A DNA stretch of 64,000 nt from NCBI RefSeq assembly GCF_000213175.1, contig NW_009799099.1:3698641-3762640 (forward strand), written 5' to 3'. Origin of the DNA: Neurospora tetrasperma FGSC 2508. Taxonomy: Eukaryota; Ascomycota; Sordariomycetes; Sordariales; Sordariaceae. Of this stretch, positions 10,379 to 22,155 are shown piece after piece. The notes below the pieces were generated by a model. The model made no database searches, was not told the DNA's origin, and saw only the letters and a list, made by a program, of their open reading frames with translations. Within the stretch, counting starts at the first letter, position 1; every line of letters begins with the position of its first letter. The position numbers and the translations under genes were made by a program.

Positions 10379-11206
10379 ATGCTTGCATTCATCTTCTTTC
10401 GCTTGGCTGAGCCTCTGTGCAGAGTTTTTATAGCTATATCTCTCTGGATCTTTTCCCAACTCTACGGCTTATCCGAAGCAATCCGCGACGCCATCATGAG
10501 CCGAGTACTATTCGATCACAGGGCCATGGCTGTCTCCCCCAAATCGCTCGCCTCAAAAGGCAAGAACTTTGGCTGGACCGAGAAGGTCAAAGAAAAGCAG
10601 GTCGAGCAATCCGAAGAGGAAGATCCCGCAGACAAGATGTGCCCCATCTGCCACGAAGAGATCGGCTCTCCCAGCTCAGAAGGCATCGTCGAGACGTGGA
10701 GTGTTCTGCCGTGCGGGCACATGTTTGGGAGCCACTGCATCAAGCACTACATCCAGATGGTGGCCTACGACCGACCGCAATGCCCCATCTGCCGATACTC
10801 GCTCGTCCACGGCTGTGGACACCCCGTCCTGCCCGCCTTGTTCGTCACTGAGGGCCACAACGCCGCCAAGGTCAACAAAGCGACGATCCGAGCCCTCGCC
10901 ATGACATCCATGCAATACAACTGCGCATATTGTACGGAAATGATCGCTAGGGGGCATAGGGTGGTGGCTGCGAGACACGGCAGAAAACGACAAGGCACAT
11001 CGAAATGGAAGCTTTTGTTGAAGAAGATTTTCAGTTCACCACTAGCGATAGACAGGTGGAGCGATCTAGAGTCGGAGTACGTGATTGCTCGATTTCCTGA
11101 GACTCGATATGACAGTTGGAATGGCGCGAGGGATTATGAGTGGGAGTGGTGGTGGAATAAGCAGGCGTTGACAACCTTGGCTTCCTCCACAAGGAAAACG
11201 GCCTGA
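10379..11206 (+). CDS. Membrane-anchored RING-finger protein, putative E3 ubiquitin ligase
   Basis: Intronless, 275 aa, starting at ATG 10379. Residues 1-34 form a long hydrophobic stretch (LAFIFFRLAEPLCRVFIAISLWIF), consistent with a signal anchor or one to two membrane segments. An acidic linker leads to a RING domain at about residues 88-138, with CPIC, LPCGHMFGSHC and CPICR. A family-typical extra segment follows (HGCGHPVLP), then basic and Trp-rich sequence (YEWEWWWN) at the C-terminus. RING proteins of this architecture recruit E2 enzymes at ER or other membranes. The fifth zinc ligand position, normally His/Cys, is Gly; the His two residues later may substitute. Substrates are unknown and I can name no orthologue. 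Confidence 0.8.
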   Translation: MLAFIFFRLAEPLCRVFIAISLWIFSQLYGLSEAIRDAIMSRVLFDHRAMAVSPKSLASKGKNFGWTEKVKEKQVEQSEEEDPADKMCPICHEEIGSPSSEGIVETWSVLPCGHMFGSHCIKHYIQMVAYDRPQCPICRYSLVHGCGHPVLPALFVTEGHNAAKVNKATIRALAMTSMQYNCAYCTEMIARGHRVVAARHGRKRQGTSKWKLLLKKIFSSPLAIDRWSDLESEYVIARFPETRYDSWNGARDYEWEWWWNKQALTTLASSTRKTA

Positions 11207-11751
11207 ACCTGTCTTGTGTGGAAGATGGTCTGCTACAGAGGGGAAGAAGTGAAAGTTCGGATGTTCATTCAGGGACCTCATACCTTGTCCTGGGATGGAG
11301 TACTAATTACTATCCTTTCATCTTTCTTTATACACAGGCGTCGGTATCGGGGAGATTGCGGGTGAACTTGTCTTGTCTTCCGTTGAGATGGAAGTGGTCA
11401 GTTAGACGATTCAGATGAGAGCGGCTGGGGGATTGTACATTTAGAGTCAACTTGAAGATAGTGGTGACGTTGTCGCGGGCAGGTACAAATGGAGCCTTGG
11501 TTGGATTTTACAGGGGTACTATAGGCGGTAACCCCGCGCTAGCAGGGCTCTTGGTGATCAACCTAGTGTAGTGGAAATCCCCACCTTCCGTCAATGGCGG
11601 CATCTTAACATACACAGTACTTCAACCTTTTCTTCATCAATTTACGCGACGCGCCCGAAATTTGCTGCTTAGTTTACTTTGTCAAATGTTATCATTTGAA
11701 CATATTTCCAAGCATTGAGTTAAATTGACTTGGTTATCGAGTGTCGGAAAG
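11207..11751. promoter_or_regulatory. RING gene 3' UTR and HUS1 upstream region
   Basis: About 545 bases between tandem plus-strand genes. The end nearest HUS1 is AT-rich. I see no additional gene. Confidence 0.5.
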
Positions 11752-13071
11752 ATGCGCTTCAAAACAGAACTCAGAAACATCCGTACCTTTTCGAGTGAGT
11801 CCCTGTCCCAAGTCCCCTGCCTCCACATCTTTTCACTTCACCACATATTCGCCTGGTTCTAACGTAGGTTTCCCAATATCAGAACTTGTAGCCGCCCTCA
11901 ACACTTTAGAAAAGATCGCCTGGGTTCGGCTCGATGATGATACAGTCAGGTTTACCGTCATCCCCGACACCGGGTCGCAGGTGTGGGCCTCCCTCTCCGT
12001 CGACACCATCTTCGACAGCTACCACATCCAATCCAACGAAGCCAACAACACCATCAACCTGGAGCTTCCCCTCGGCCCGCTCCAACGAGCTCTCAAATCC
12101 GCCCTCAACAGCAACCACGCTAGCTTGCGTCTCACCAAGCGCGACGGCATCCCCATGCTTTCCATGACCATCCACACCATGACCAAGGACGCTCCATCCG
12201 CCGCCCGTCGAAACAAGAATAACAGCAGCAACAACAACAACAACAACAACAACAACAACGACGACCAAATGGGCAGCTACAATGACGACAATGACCCTTT
12301 CGCCGAAAACTCCCTCTACCCACAAGAATCGCTCGAACTAACCATGAAACGCGAGCGCGAAAAGGTCATCACGCAAGACATCCCCGTGCGGGTCCTGCAC
12401 CCGGACACAGTCGAGACCATCATGCAGCCGAAAGTGCGGGAGCCAGACGTGCACATCATGTTTCCTCCCTTGTTACAACTCAAGGCGATTTCGGACCGGT
12501 TCACCAAGCTAGCCATCACTACAGCTGCCTCCTCTTCGTCCTCTAGTAGACGCGAAGCACAGAACCCCAAACTAGAACTCTCAGCCAACATGCACGGCTC
12601 TTTGCGTCTCCGGTTAATAGCCGATACCCTGGACATTACGAGTGTCTGGGACAGCTGTCTTGAGAATCCCGAACTGGACCCGGCGGTGCTGACGATACCG
12701 ATTGAGGAGCATCCGAGCACGAAATACAGGGAGGCCGGGCCGGATAAGTGGGCGACGGTCAGGGTGGATGGGAAGGATTGGTCAAGGGTGTTGAGTGTGG
12801 GCAGGCTGGAGGCGAGCAGGGTGATTGCGTGCTTTACGCACGAGCATGCGCTCATATTGTATGTCTATGTAAGGAGGGCGGATGATGATTATCCGGGGGT
12901 GGGGGCCGGAAGGGGAGGGGATGATGGAGATGATGTTGTTACTGTGGGTTTTTTTTTTCTTTTCTTTTCTTTTTTTTCCTTCTCCTTTTTGTCTCCATCT
13001 CTCCGGAATCTGGACTGTTACTAACGTGTTCACCGTGATGACAGTACTACGTTTCATCTATCAACACGTAA
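11752..13071 (+). CDS. hus1: HUS1, 9-1-1 DNA-damage checkpoint clamp subunit
   Basis: Three exons, 11752-11794, 11868-12943 and 13045-13071, encode 381 aa. Donors are GTGAGT and GTGGGT; both introns have CTAAC branch sites and TAG or CAG acceptors. The last exon adds only YYVSSINT, which closes the frame on a HUS1-like C-terminal strand. The N-terminus MRFKTELRN matches the first beta strand of HUS1, and ITQDIPVRVL plus PDVHIMFPPL mark the transition to the second PCNA-like half. HUS1 forms the heterotrimeric RAD9-RAD1-HUS1 ring, loaded at damaged DNA to activate the ATR-type kinase. It is longer than animal HUS1 (280 aa), mostly because of an Asn-rich insert (about residues 130-155, run of 10 Asn). 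Without the third exon the frame would read into a T-rich intron. Confidence 0.88.
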
Positions 13072-13538
13072 TCCTTTCAGAAAAAGGTCTACTTGTTATT
13101 ATTATACCTGACTGAAGATTTGGTTTTCACATGGCGTTATGGAAGGGATACGGGAAGGGACACAGGCAGGCTATACGAGGCTTGCCATCTTGAGGTTACA
13201 AGCCTGGAGTTGCAATAGAGGACAGTCGCACGATTCACTGCGTCATGCACGATGCTATGCATATAAATGGAGAACAAACGTAGGCATTCAAGAAGAAGAA
13301 AAACCAATGATCCTCAAATAGGTAAATAGAGAGTCAGGAGTCACAATCATGACCAGCTATTTACTTATTACATATCTTCTTGGGCTGCAGTCAATTGAGC
13401 ATGCTACTACTTGCCCCTTCACATCTCATCCCCATCTCCTCGGACCTTGTCCACCACCACCAAGCTGCCCCTCCACGCCAGCCAGCAGCTTTTCAATTGC
13501 TATCGATATAACCCACCTCACCACCCCTCATCTCCCGT
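13072..13538. other. HUS1 3' UTR and upstream flank of the tRNA-like gene
   Basis: Mostly AT-rich sequence, then a pyrimidine-rich stretch (about 13430-13530) just upstream of the Pol III unit. No open frame of note. Confidence 0.5.
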
Positions 13539-13645
13539 GGTCCGTTGGTGTAATGGGTAACACACTCGGGAGTAATGCGAGAAAGCTCTTCGTGAGCTAT
13601 TACCAAGTAAACTGCAAGTTACCGGTTCGACTCCGGTGCGGGCCA
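13539..13645 (+). tRNA. Atypical tRNA-like Pol III gene, isotype not assignable
   Basis: A 7-bp acceptor stem pairs GGTCCGT (13539-13545) with GCGGGCC (13638-13644), followed by A as discriminator. A D-arm forms from GTGT/ACAC around AATGGGTA. The T-arm is perfect: ACCGG, loop TTCGACT, CCGGT (13621-13637). Internal promoters match consensus: A-box TGGTGTAATGG (13546-13556) and B-box GGTTCGACTCC (13624-13634). A T9 terminator follows. The segment between D-arm and T-arm is 56 nt, against about 22 in a standard tRNA, suggesting a 34-nt intron, but no arrangement I tried gives a normal anticodon stem with U33. It contains CTCG...GCGAG reminiscent of tRNA-Pro and a hairpin AGCTC-TTCGT-GAGCT. It may be an intron-bearing tRNA I cannot fold, a decayed copy, or a tRNA-like RNA. 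Confidence 0.6.
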
Positions 13646-13646
13646 C

Positions 13647-13655
13647 TTTTTTTTT
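13647..13655 (+). terminator. Pol III T-run terminator
   Basis: Nine T residues begin two bases after the discriminator base of the tRNA-like gene, and more T-rich sequence follows. This is a strong RNA polymerase III terminator and supports transcription of the element. Confidence 0.75.
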
Positions 13656-14222
13656 CTTCTTCCTTTTTTTCTTTCTAAAGTTTTCTGTGTTAAATTTTAT
13701 GTTGGCATGTGTGTGTACGTGTCATGTTAACGAATACTCCTTTCGTTTGGAACGTATCTAAATGCGAATGACGGAGTGTCTGCGACTTGGCTCGCTTGCG
13801 TTCTGATGTAAACAAAACCCCTTTCTGACTGACCACTTAGTCCAACTACCCCTTGTATGCCAAGACCCGCCCACCATCTCGACCTCGAATCGTGATCTCG
13901 ACCGAACATCATCAAACTTGTACGGGAATTAGTCAATTGCATAGCTGGAGCTGAGAGACCGAAATTGACAATACAGGTGTGGGATGTACGCAAAGAAGTA
14001 GACAATTGGCTTCAGGAATACAGATTGCATTTCTCCATCCTCGACTTCAAAAAACCGTAGAAAACTACCAACTTGCACTTTATCATCCCCCTTTCGCCGT
14101 TCATTACGTACATACATACATACACTCTGTATTAGAAACAGTCCAATCCAATCTCACAAGACCCAACCTTTATACACACCGACTCATTCCCTCATCCCTT
14201 AACTCATTCACCCCGGGCCCCT
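13656..14222. other. Intergenic region downstream of SEC16
   Basis: About 570 bases holding the SEC16 3' UTR on the minus strand. A short ACATACATACATACA repeat lies near 14110. No gene is supported. Confidence 0.5.
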
Positions 14223-17200
14223 TTACTTCTGCATAACATCCACATACCTAGCCGCCTTCCTCGGCTTCTTGGCCTCTCCCCTCTTCCTCGGTACCGCGGC
14301 CCCCAACAAATCATCAATACTACTCGTCGCGCTCAACGGCTTACTAGTACCAGCAGGGGGCGCGCTCGTGCTCGTCGAGGCCGGGCGCTGCATCGCTGCC
14401 GGACCCATGCCAGGGGACAGCAAGCCCGCACTAGGGGGCCCGTTACTTCCACTGGGACTCAGCGGTCCAACAGCGCTAGGTGGGCCAGAGCCAACGTTAT
14501 TCTCCGACGCCGAAGGCATGAGCGCCGCCGGTCTAGGCGGACCAGTAGGTGGGGCGCTGGCGCGGCCGGGGGTGTTGGGCGCGCTGCCGCCGCCCACGCC
14601 CATGCCCATGGGAGGAGCAGGGCTGGAGGCGGATGAGCGGGGGATGCCGCCCTTGGGCGGTGGCGGCGTGGATTTCTTGGCGGCTTGGTCTTCGGGACTG
14701 GCGTTCTTGTTGATCCAGCGCTTTTGCTCGGGGTCGTAGTAGAACGAGTTCGCCTCGCCGAGCTTGGCACGGATGGGCTTGCCGGGGCTGCTTCCGGCGG
14801 CGGCGTTGGCATCGGCGGCGGCAGCCTCCTTCTTTGCGAACCAGCTGGTGAAGCCCCAACCCTTCTTGGCGGCTTTGGCTTCTGCGGCGCGTTTGGCTGG
14901 GAGTGATGTTAGTGATACGTGGGGGTTGAAAATGCTATGTAGGTGGGACTAATGGTACTAACCTTCTTCTTCGGCGATCCGACGGACCATTTCCTCGTTC
15001 TCCCGGTCAATTTCAGCCTTGGACTTGCCGGCAGGCTTCGGCGCCGCGGGGAAATCATCGTCATCGTCATCGTATATAGGGCCCTTCTTCTTCGGCTTGG
15101 GCTTTTCTTCCTCAGATTCATCGTCATCTTTCGAAGGTGGGGTGTCGGGTTCGTAAGAAGGCGGCTCATAGCTATATGGCTGGAATGAAGGGGGCTCAAA
15201 GGTGTTGACACCTTCGCCACCCTGGTTAGAGTCACCATTCTCCTTGGAGGCGCCCTCCTCCTCGTCATTGATCGCCGGCGCCTCGTAAGGGGTGAATGAC
15301 GGAGGCTCATATCCGTACGACGGCGGCTGGTAGCCAGTTGACGGGGCCGAAGGGGGTTCGTTAGAGGGCTTATCATTTGCCGAGACGTTGTTTTGTGGAG
15401 TGAAGGGTTGATAACCAGAAGTAGTAGCCGCTGGGGATGTCAAACTTTGCTGAGGCTGCATGTTATGCAGAGAGTAGGATGATTCCTGTGGCGTCGTGCC
15501 GTAAGGTGTATATGGCTGAGCAGGCGAAGATGTACGGTTGGGAGCATAGCTGCTGTGCGAATAACCCCGCTGAGAGTCCAAAGACTGACGCGGAAGCTCA
15601 ACTGAACTTCTGCTGTACTCGCCTGAGGCCCGTTCCATTGATGAGCGAGGCGCATATGGAGAGTTTGTCTCATAGGGGTTATAGTTCGGAGTCGATGGTT
15701 GAGGAGCGCCTGGTGCGTAGCGTGAAGCCGTCCGTGTAGGAGGAGGAGGAGAGAACATATTAGGACCGTTCGTCACGGGAGCACTAGGCATGCCATAGCT
15801 GGGGATGGTCGCGCCAAAGGTCTCAAGATTGTTGACAGAGGGCGAGCGACTGATAGTCGGGGTTCCTCCGGCGATTCGTGCAAAGGGACCAGATTCTCCC
15901 GCAGCGTCAGGTGAGCCCTTACTGCCATCCTCGTTGTCATCTCCAGCGACAAACTTGTTGAACCGATTCCACATGGAATCAGATACCTTATTCATGCTAG
16001 GCTTCGGGATCCACGAGTTTGATTCCTCCTTGGGTGCCTGCTTCAATCGCTTCATCAAGTCATCGACATAGGCCTCAAGGATGGGATGGTAATAAGGAGA
16101 GCGCTTCGTCTGCGCGGTGATCGCAGCCGTGATAGCCTCGCAGTATTGAAGGGCCTTGTCTCTAAAGCCATACTCGGCCAGGGCGTATGCGTGCTGAAGC
16201 TTGTACGCTGCCAAGTGAGGATTGCTGACGGGCACGGTACCACCAGCAAGGCTCTGGCCGTACTCATAAACCTCGCTCAACAAAAGTGGCTCAATCTCCT
16301 TTGCGAAATGGTCCGCCTGCCGCCTATGGTCAGACCCAACAAGAACGAAGTTAGAGTTCGGGTTGTCCAAGCCACCGAAGATGGTTTGACTTCTGGCAAA
16401 CAAGAAGCAAATATGAGCCGCCTCGGCTCTTCCATAGCCTGATAGCAAATTGCCCAAAACGTTGATGGCTCGGGCATCATCAGCAGTCCTGTTGCTGAGG
16501 ATCAGGGAGAGGGTTTCGCGCCACTTATCAAGACCACCCATGGCGTCCTTGGAGGGACCAGAAGAGGAATTTTTGGCCACTAGCTGAAGACCAGCACGGG
16601 CATGGGCGGGCACCAGCTCGTCCACGCTTTCTTCGTGGTTGCCAGAGAGGACATCATAAAAAGCAGCAAGCGACTCATTGTTATGACCGGTGGAATTTAC
16701 CTCGTTCTTCACAAATTCTTGAGCGACCCGCTTATAGAGGTCAGGGTTAAGGGCGTTGGCCAGCAGGAAGGCATGGCCCCAAAGCCGCTTATCGACCGCA
16801 GCCCACACGGCCTTCTCATTGTCGCCACTGATGAGGTGGTTGCGGATCTGCTCAACAGCGGAAGAATCAACCGAGTCGGCTTGTAGTGAAGTCATGGCAG
16901 AATTGCCCAATCCTGATGGGTTCAGAGCATTTGCGAACTCAGGCTGACCACCAATGGTTGAAGCCTCCGGGTACAGGATTTCGCGCACAGCTTGGTTAAC
17001 GGTCGGGTTTCCTTCCAACACGCCATCATGCTCGACGAAGACCCTCAGAATCTTCCAAAGCAAGAGTCTCTCTGTTGTCCGCTTGTCATCGTGAGACGGG
17101 TTGAGTTGATGAGACAGGTTATGTGGCACAGTCCTCTCCAGCATCTCAATTCCGTTTATTAACCAGGCAATGGTCTCCTTCTTCTTCGACTTCCCCTTTA

Positions 17201-20200
17201 GAGGCCCAGGAAATTTGGCCAAGCGCTCCTCCATTGGCTCTATGTCCTTCATGCTCTTGACCTTGACTTCTCCTGGGCTACGAATAACCATGGGGGCCGT
17301 TTGGCCCATGCCATATCGTGGCACGTTCTTGGGGAACATGGTTACCAGAGCCCCACCTACGCCCCAGGAAATGAGAGGAACACCACGCCATCTCTGTAGG
17401 GGATCATGTTCTCTACCATCTGTCGGGGGAACTAGGTTGAAATTCTGAGTGTTACCACGCGGCCGCGAGGTAGTCGTAGAAATGGGAGGGAAAGTGGAGC
17501 TGGGTTGCATAGTGATGGGAGAATACAACGCAGCCCGCGGCGAAGTCGCGTCAGTGACCGACGAAGGACGAGGGATCGGTTCAATAGGCTTTGCATTTCT
17601 GTTTCCGTAGAGGGCACCAGGGGATTGAGTCTGCGATCGAGGCGGTGGCGCGAATTCGTGAGATGGAGCACTAGCCGCAGGTTGATAGCTGTATGCCGCC
17701 CTCTGAGGGGACGTCACCGGCTGCACAGTTAGAGACTGCGGAGGCGGTGTCCTTCTAGAGCGGTGAGGCACAGCGCCATGTCTTGACGCCGTAGGAGAGG
17801 TCTGGTGGGATGCCGGGACTTGGTTGGGGGATACCATACCCTGCATGGGGCCTTCTTCTTCCACCTCCTGAGTCGGAGGTAGAGAAGGCACTCTCTGCAG
17901 TCGCAAGTCGTACAACGAGTTGCTGCTCCGCTTTTCCGCCAGGCCACTTTCTGCATGGCTAGAAATAAGAGGTCTGGATTCGAAATGTGCTAGCGGACTT
18001 GAGGTACGGGGTTGATGCGGCAAAACCGGTGGTAGAACCGGTGGCACCGAAGTAGTCGGAGTATAACCCGAACTCGTTGGCCGAGAAGCTGGCGGGGCGG
18101 GAGAGTAACGGCTTGCCGCAGCAGGTGGGACGGGAGTGCTGAGCTGTGACCCACTGGAAGGCGCTGGAGAATAACGACTTGAAGCCGGGGCAGGAACAGC
18201 GGGAGCAAGGCTCGTAGTGCTGGACTGTATCGAAGCGTAAGGGTTGACACGTGGCAGCGCAACCAAGTTGGGAATCTCCGCATGCTGGGTAAAGGAAGAG
18301 TTGGGAACAGATCCCATGGCAGACGGCATTCCAGGTACTGGTGGCTGCGAGGCGATAGAAGGTGGGCCAGCCGAGGGCGGTGGGCCGTATGGGCTAGACT
18401 GTGCCGGCGATGCGGTACCCATTGTATTTCGAGAAGCTGGGCGCGCCTTTGTGACTACAGGAAGCTCCTCAAAGAACTTCTCCTTCGGCTTGGCTTCACC
18501 ACGAGGCGGTGGTGGCTTGACACCAGGCTGAGATGAGTGTGGAACAGAGGTGGGAGGTGGAGGAGGCAGGTGAGTAGCGCTTTTGGAAGGCGGTGGAGCG
18601 GCCGGTGCTGTCACAGGTGTGTTAAGAGTTGCCGTACTTGGGCGCTTCTTGACCTTGACTACCTCCATAGGAAGGTCGTACGGTGACTGGTAGCCGCCCT
18701 TCTTGTCGACGAAGCTTTGGGCTTTCCTCTCAATCTGTGGCGGAGGGACTGCGCCGTATCCAAATCTCCCGCTTGGAGGGGGAGCCGAGACAGGGGCGCC
18801 AAAGGGCGTAACAGACGGCGTCTGCGCAACCGTGCTGGGTGCGGCAGGGAAGTAAGGATTTGACGGCGCCGAAGTTAGGGGTGGTGCAGTCGGGGCATAG
18901 GGATTTGAGGCTCCGGTCAGGCTTGGAGTTTGGGTCTGAGGCATGTACCGGGTGGTAGGGGTTGTCGTGGTGTTGGAGCCAGCTACGCTAGGCGCTCTGG
19001 GCTGGGTTGTTTCCTCCATTGTTGGGAACTCTTCCGAATCGTCGAGAAAGCCCTCGTCATCACTCCCAAAGAACGCAGCCGGATCAATCTCCTTCTCCTT
19101 GATCTCATTCGACGCCTCCGTGGAATCGTCAAGAAGCGATAGGGTGTCCTCTTCATCGTCAGCAAACAACTCCTTCCACTTGGCCTCAACATCTTCGCCT
19201 GCTGGCTTCTGTTCCTCGTGACCTTCACCTGTGTTCAGATCTGTACTCGTTGTCTCAGGATGGTCGTGGGTTTGCGTCTCTACCGTGGCATCGGCCTCTT
19301 CCTCGGGCTGCTCTTCCACTGGTGCGAAGCTTGGCTGGACGGAGCCCATGTCCATAGCGCCCAGTACTTGCATAGTCGACTTGCGTTCAAGCGGCTGCGC
19401 CTCAAATTCAGTTTGATTAACGCTCCCTTGCTGAACCTGGCTGAAAAAGTCGTCCTCATCATGGACATCCTCTCCCCCGAATAGGTCCTTTGTATCTTCC
19501 CGCTCGGCTGTCGTGTTTCCATCATGTGCGATCAGAGGAACACCTTCTTCGAAACGGGCGTCAAGCGCCTCAGTGGCCTTAGCACCTAGGTCACCACCCA
19601 TGTACTGCTGAGAATTGTTCTCGTCTTGGGCGCCAAACTGATCAAATCCATCGTTCTGTGCCTCAGACAACTGGCTGAAGAACCCATCATCGCCCTGTAC
19701 CTCGACCTCATCGTCATCACCGAGGAAATTCGCAACCTGGGGCTGGACAATTGGTGACTGCTCCAAATGAGGCTCGGTTTGAGGTTGCTGCTGCTGCTGT
19801 ACCTGCTGTACCTGCTGATTTTCTTGCTGCTTTTCCTGCTGTTGCTCGTGCTGTTCTAGAGGAGGAACAGGAGGGAAGGAGTTGGTTCGGTCGCTCGATG
19901 GCAAGAACTTGAAGGGATCCGTATCCGCTCGCGCGAGGTTCCACTCAGGATCTCCGTCATCGCTCCAGCTCGGCTCATGGGGAATAGTTCGAGTGAAGGA
20001 CATAGTACTCGTGTGCTTGGAAGCGACATCCGATGGTTCGTCTGTATCGGCCTTTTCTGTAGTAGTAGCATCGGTAGGCTCAGCATGTTCGGGGACGAGG
20101 TCGGCGGTGGCAGCGTCTTTTGGGACCGCCTCGGTAGCTTGCGCGTTCTCTACGATGGGCTCGGGAGCTTCGTCCGTCTGAGTGGGAGCTGGCTCGACAG

Positions 20201-20540
20201 CTTCAGCATCTTCTGTAGTTACATGTGCGGTCTCGGTCTGTTCGGTAGCGGTATCGGGGGTGTTGGTATCAGTTTCACTGGTTATTTGGCTCGTAGCTTG
20301 CGCATCAGTCGCGGGTAGTGTCGTATGATTGCCTGTTCCATAGTCGGGAAACCAGGAGTCAGAGGCGCCATTCTGGGCGGGCACGTCCTCTTCTCCTCCA
20401 TCAATTCCCCAGAAGTCGGAGCCATCTTGGGCTACACGGTTCGCATGATCTGTTGTGTCGGCGACGGTGTTATCAGTCGGCAAGGGGGCCGGGAGGTCGG
20501 CGGCCGATTTTGGCATGAATGCCGGGTTCCATGAAGCCAT
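14223..20540 (-). CDS. sec16: SEC16, COPII coat assembly scaffold at ER exit sites
   Basis: Two exons, 20540-14963 and 14896-14223, encode 2083 aa. The intron has donor GTTAGT, branch CACTAAC and acceptor CAG, and splits a Gly/Ala codon (phase 1). About 1000 N-terminal residues are disordered, acidic and then Pro/Ser-rich, with repeated short acidic-aromatic motifs ([25 protein letters not shown]). The central conserved domain starts near residue 1040 ([25 protein letters not shown]), followed by the alpha-helical ACE1 region binding SEC13 (about 1215-1500). After a Pro/Tyr-rich stretch, the C-terminal domain ([26 protein letters not shown]; about 1870-1930) should contact SEC23 and TANGO1/SED4-type factors. 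SEC16 organises ER exit sites and concentrates SAR1 and COPII coat. It is divergent from NEO1 across a 1.6-kb gap. Confidence 0.93.
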
Positions 20541-22155
20541 GGCGGGCGATTAGATGGCGCGATACAGCTGGGGACGCTGTATGGGCGCGCAAAAACACGA
20601 AAAAGAAAGAATTACTGTATATAATAAGTAAGATTAGTACATGAAGAAGGGAAGAGAAGGTGGGAATATTTGAAGATGGAGAAAGGGTAGTATTTGTGGT
20701 TGGCCAGGAGCTAGCTACAAACAGTAGAAGTGGGAAGTCCAGGATGGGGCGAAACTCGACGGGATCGCTTGATCGCGTAACGAACCGAACGGCGATTGGC
20801 GACGGGATTGAATGGGGAGCGGACCCGGGCTGCCCTGTTGAGGAGCCTCAGAGGACTGCGGACAAGACGACCCCTGTTCAGCAGGCCCAGAGTGCGCAAT
20901 TGTCGAATGGGAATAGGGGCAAGCAAAAGGGACGACTAACTTGTACAAGTAGGTTCAACAGCAGATCATGGCTGTCAACATGAGCAAGAAGGTCTAACGC
21001 CGGCTAAATTTCGTCAATGACAGGAAAGAGGGCAATGCTGTCGTCCTGTTTGTTACTACAGATCTGGGAAACGTTGGGATGGAATGGTCGATCACACGTG
21101 GGAAAGGATCATAGTATGAGACTGCGCAACTGCAGAACAATGGAAGGCCAAGTTCAGTTGTTGCAACTTGTCAAGATCCAAGACTGTGACGCTGGAGGCG
21201 CACCGGGAGCGGCCGTCGGAAGATTCCTAGGAAAATCCGCGGAAATCAAGACACAGAGGTTGCAGAAGGTTGACTGCTGCCCTGTCTACACAACAGTACC
21301 TACCTAGGTAGTACATTTAGGCGGTCTGATATGTGGATGGCGGGGAATGCGCGGGGATCTCTAACAAAAAACGTTACAACAGCTGTCCTTGTTACATGGA
21401 TGGGGAAGCTTAGTATAGCTTATCGGCCTGTCCGAGTGTTGAGAATATACTCAGTTATTTAGGTGAATTCGCTTGATACCGGTAGGTACTGCTTTAACAG
21501 ATAAGCGCGCTCAGTCCCCCCTCCAGCATCATCACAGCCACTGCACAAACCTAGACGCACCAGGAGGGGGCCTGTCATCGATGGGTACCTCTAGAGGTAG
21601 GTACGGTATGAAGTGGAGAGCAGGCCGCGCACACAGTCCGATCACTGCCACTTTACCACCAAGGGAATTTCAGTTGTTAGTTTCCGTTCCCCGTTTGTGA
21701 CTTTCTTTCCGTCACATGCCATCGTCATCTCTCAGTTCCCTACCTAGTTGATGTGCCCGCGGACGACTTGATGAAAACATTGTACAAATCACTACCATGA
21801 CTGGACTATCACTGTTTCCTACCCAGTAACTTGACACTATCTCGACTCCCCTTGCAGGCGCAGCACACCCCAGAAGCACGTAGCACCCAGCAGCAGACAG
21901 ACGCACCTAGACTACCAACCACGGCCACTATGGGAAGGAGGAGTTGATCTCGACACCACGAGGACCCTCCCAAGTGACCCCTAACTCAACCCAAACAAAC
22001 CAACCACAGATCCGAACGCAGTCGCGACCACAGCCCAAGCTACCCTTAGCTACAGTTAGGCCGCGACAGATCAGAAAAGAAAAAAAAAAAGAACAACACG
22101 ACTCAAGAGCATACGCTATCTAGCTGTGGAGGAAAAGGGCTTCGCCCAATGCGGA
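20541..22155. promoter_or_regulatory. Shared divergent promoter region of SEC16 and NEO1
   Basis: About 1.6 kb between two divergent starts. It contains two perfect palindromes, CTACCTAGGTAG (21300-21311) and TACCTCTAGAGGTA (21586-21599), and an A-rich tract (22074-22090) just upstream of NEO1. No conserved open frame. Confidence 0.5.
21586..21599. repeat. 14-bp perfect palindrome TACCTCTAGAGGTA
   Basis: One of four TACCT-n-AGGTA palindromes in intergenic parts of this window; the others are at 4035-4046, 21300-21311 and 28440-28459. Each is symmetric, but the centres differ. They could be protein-binding sites or a dispersed short repeat. Confidence 0.55.
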
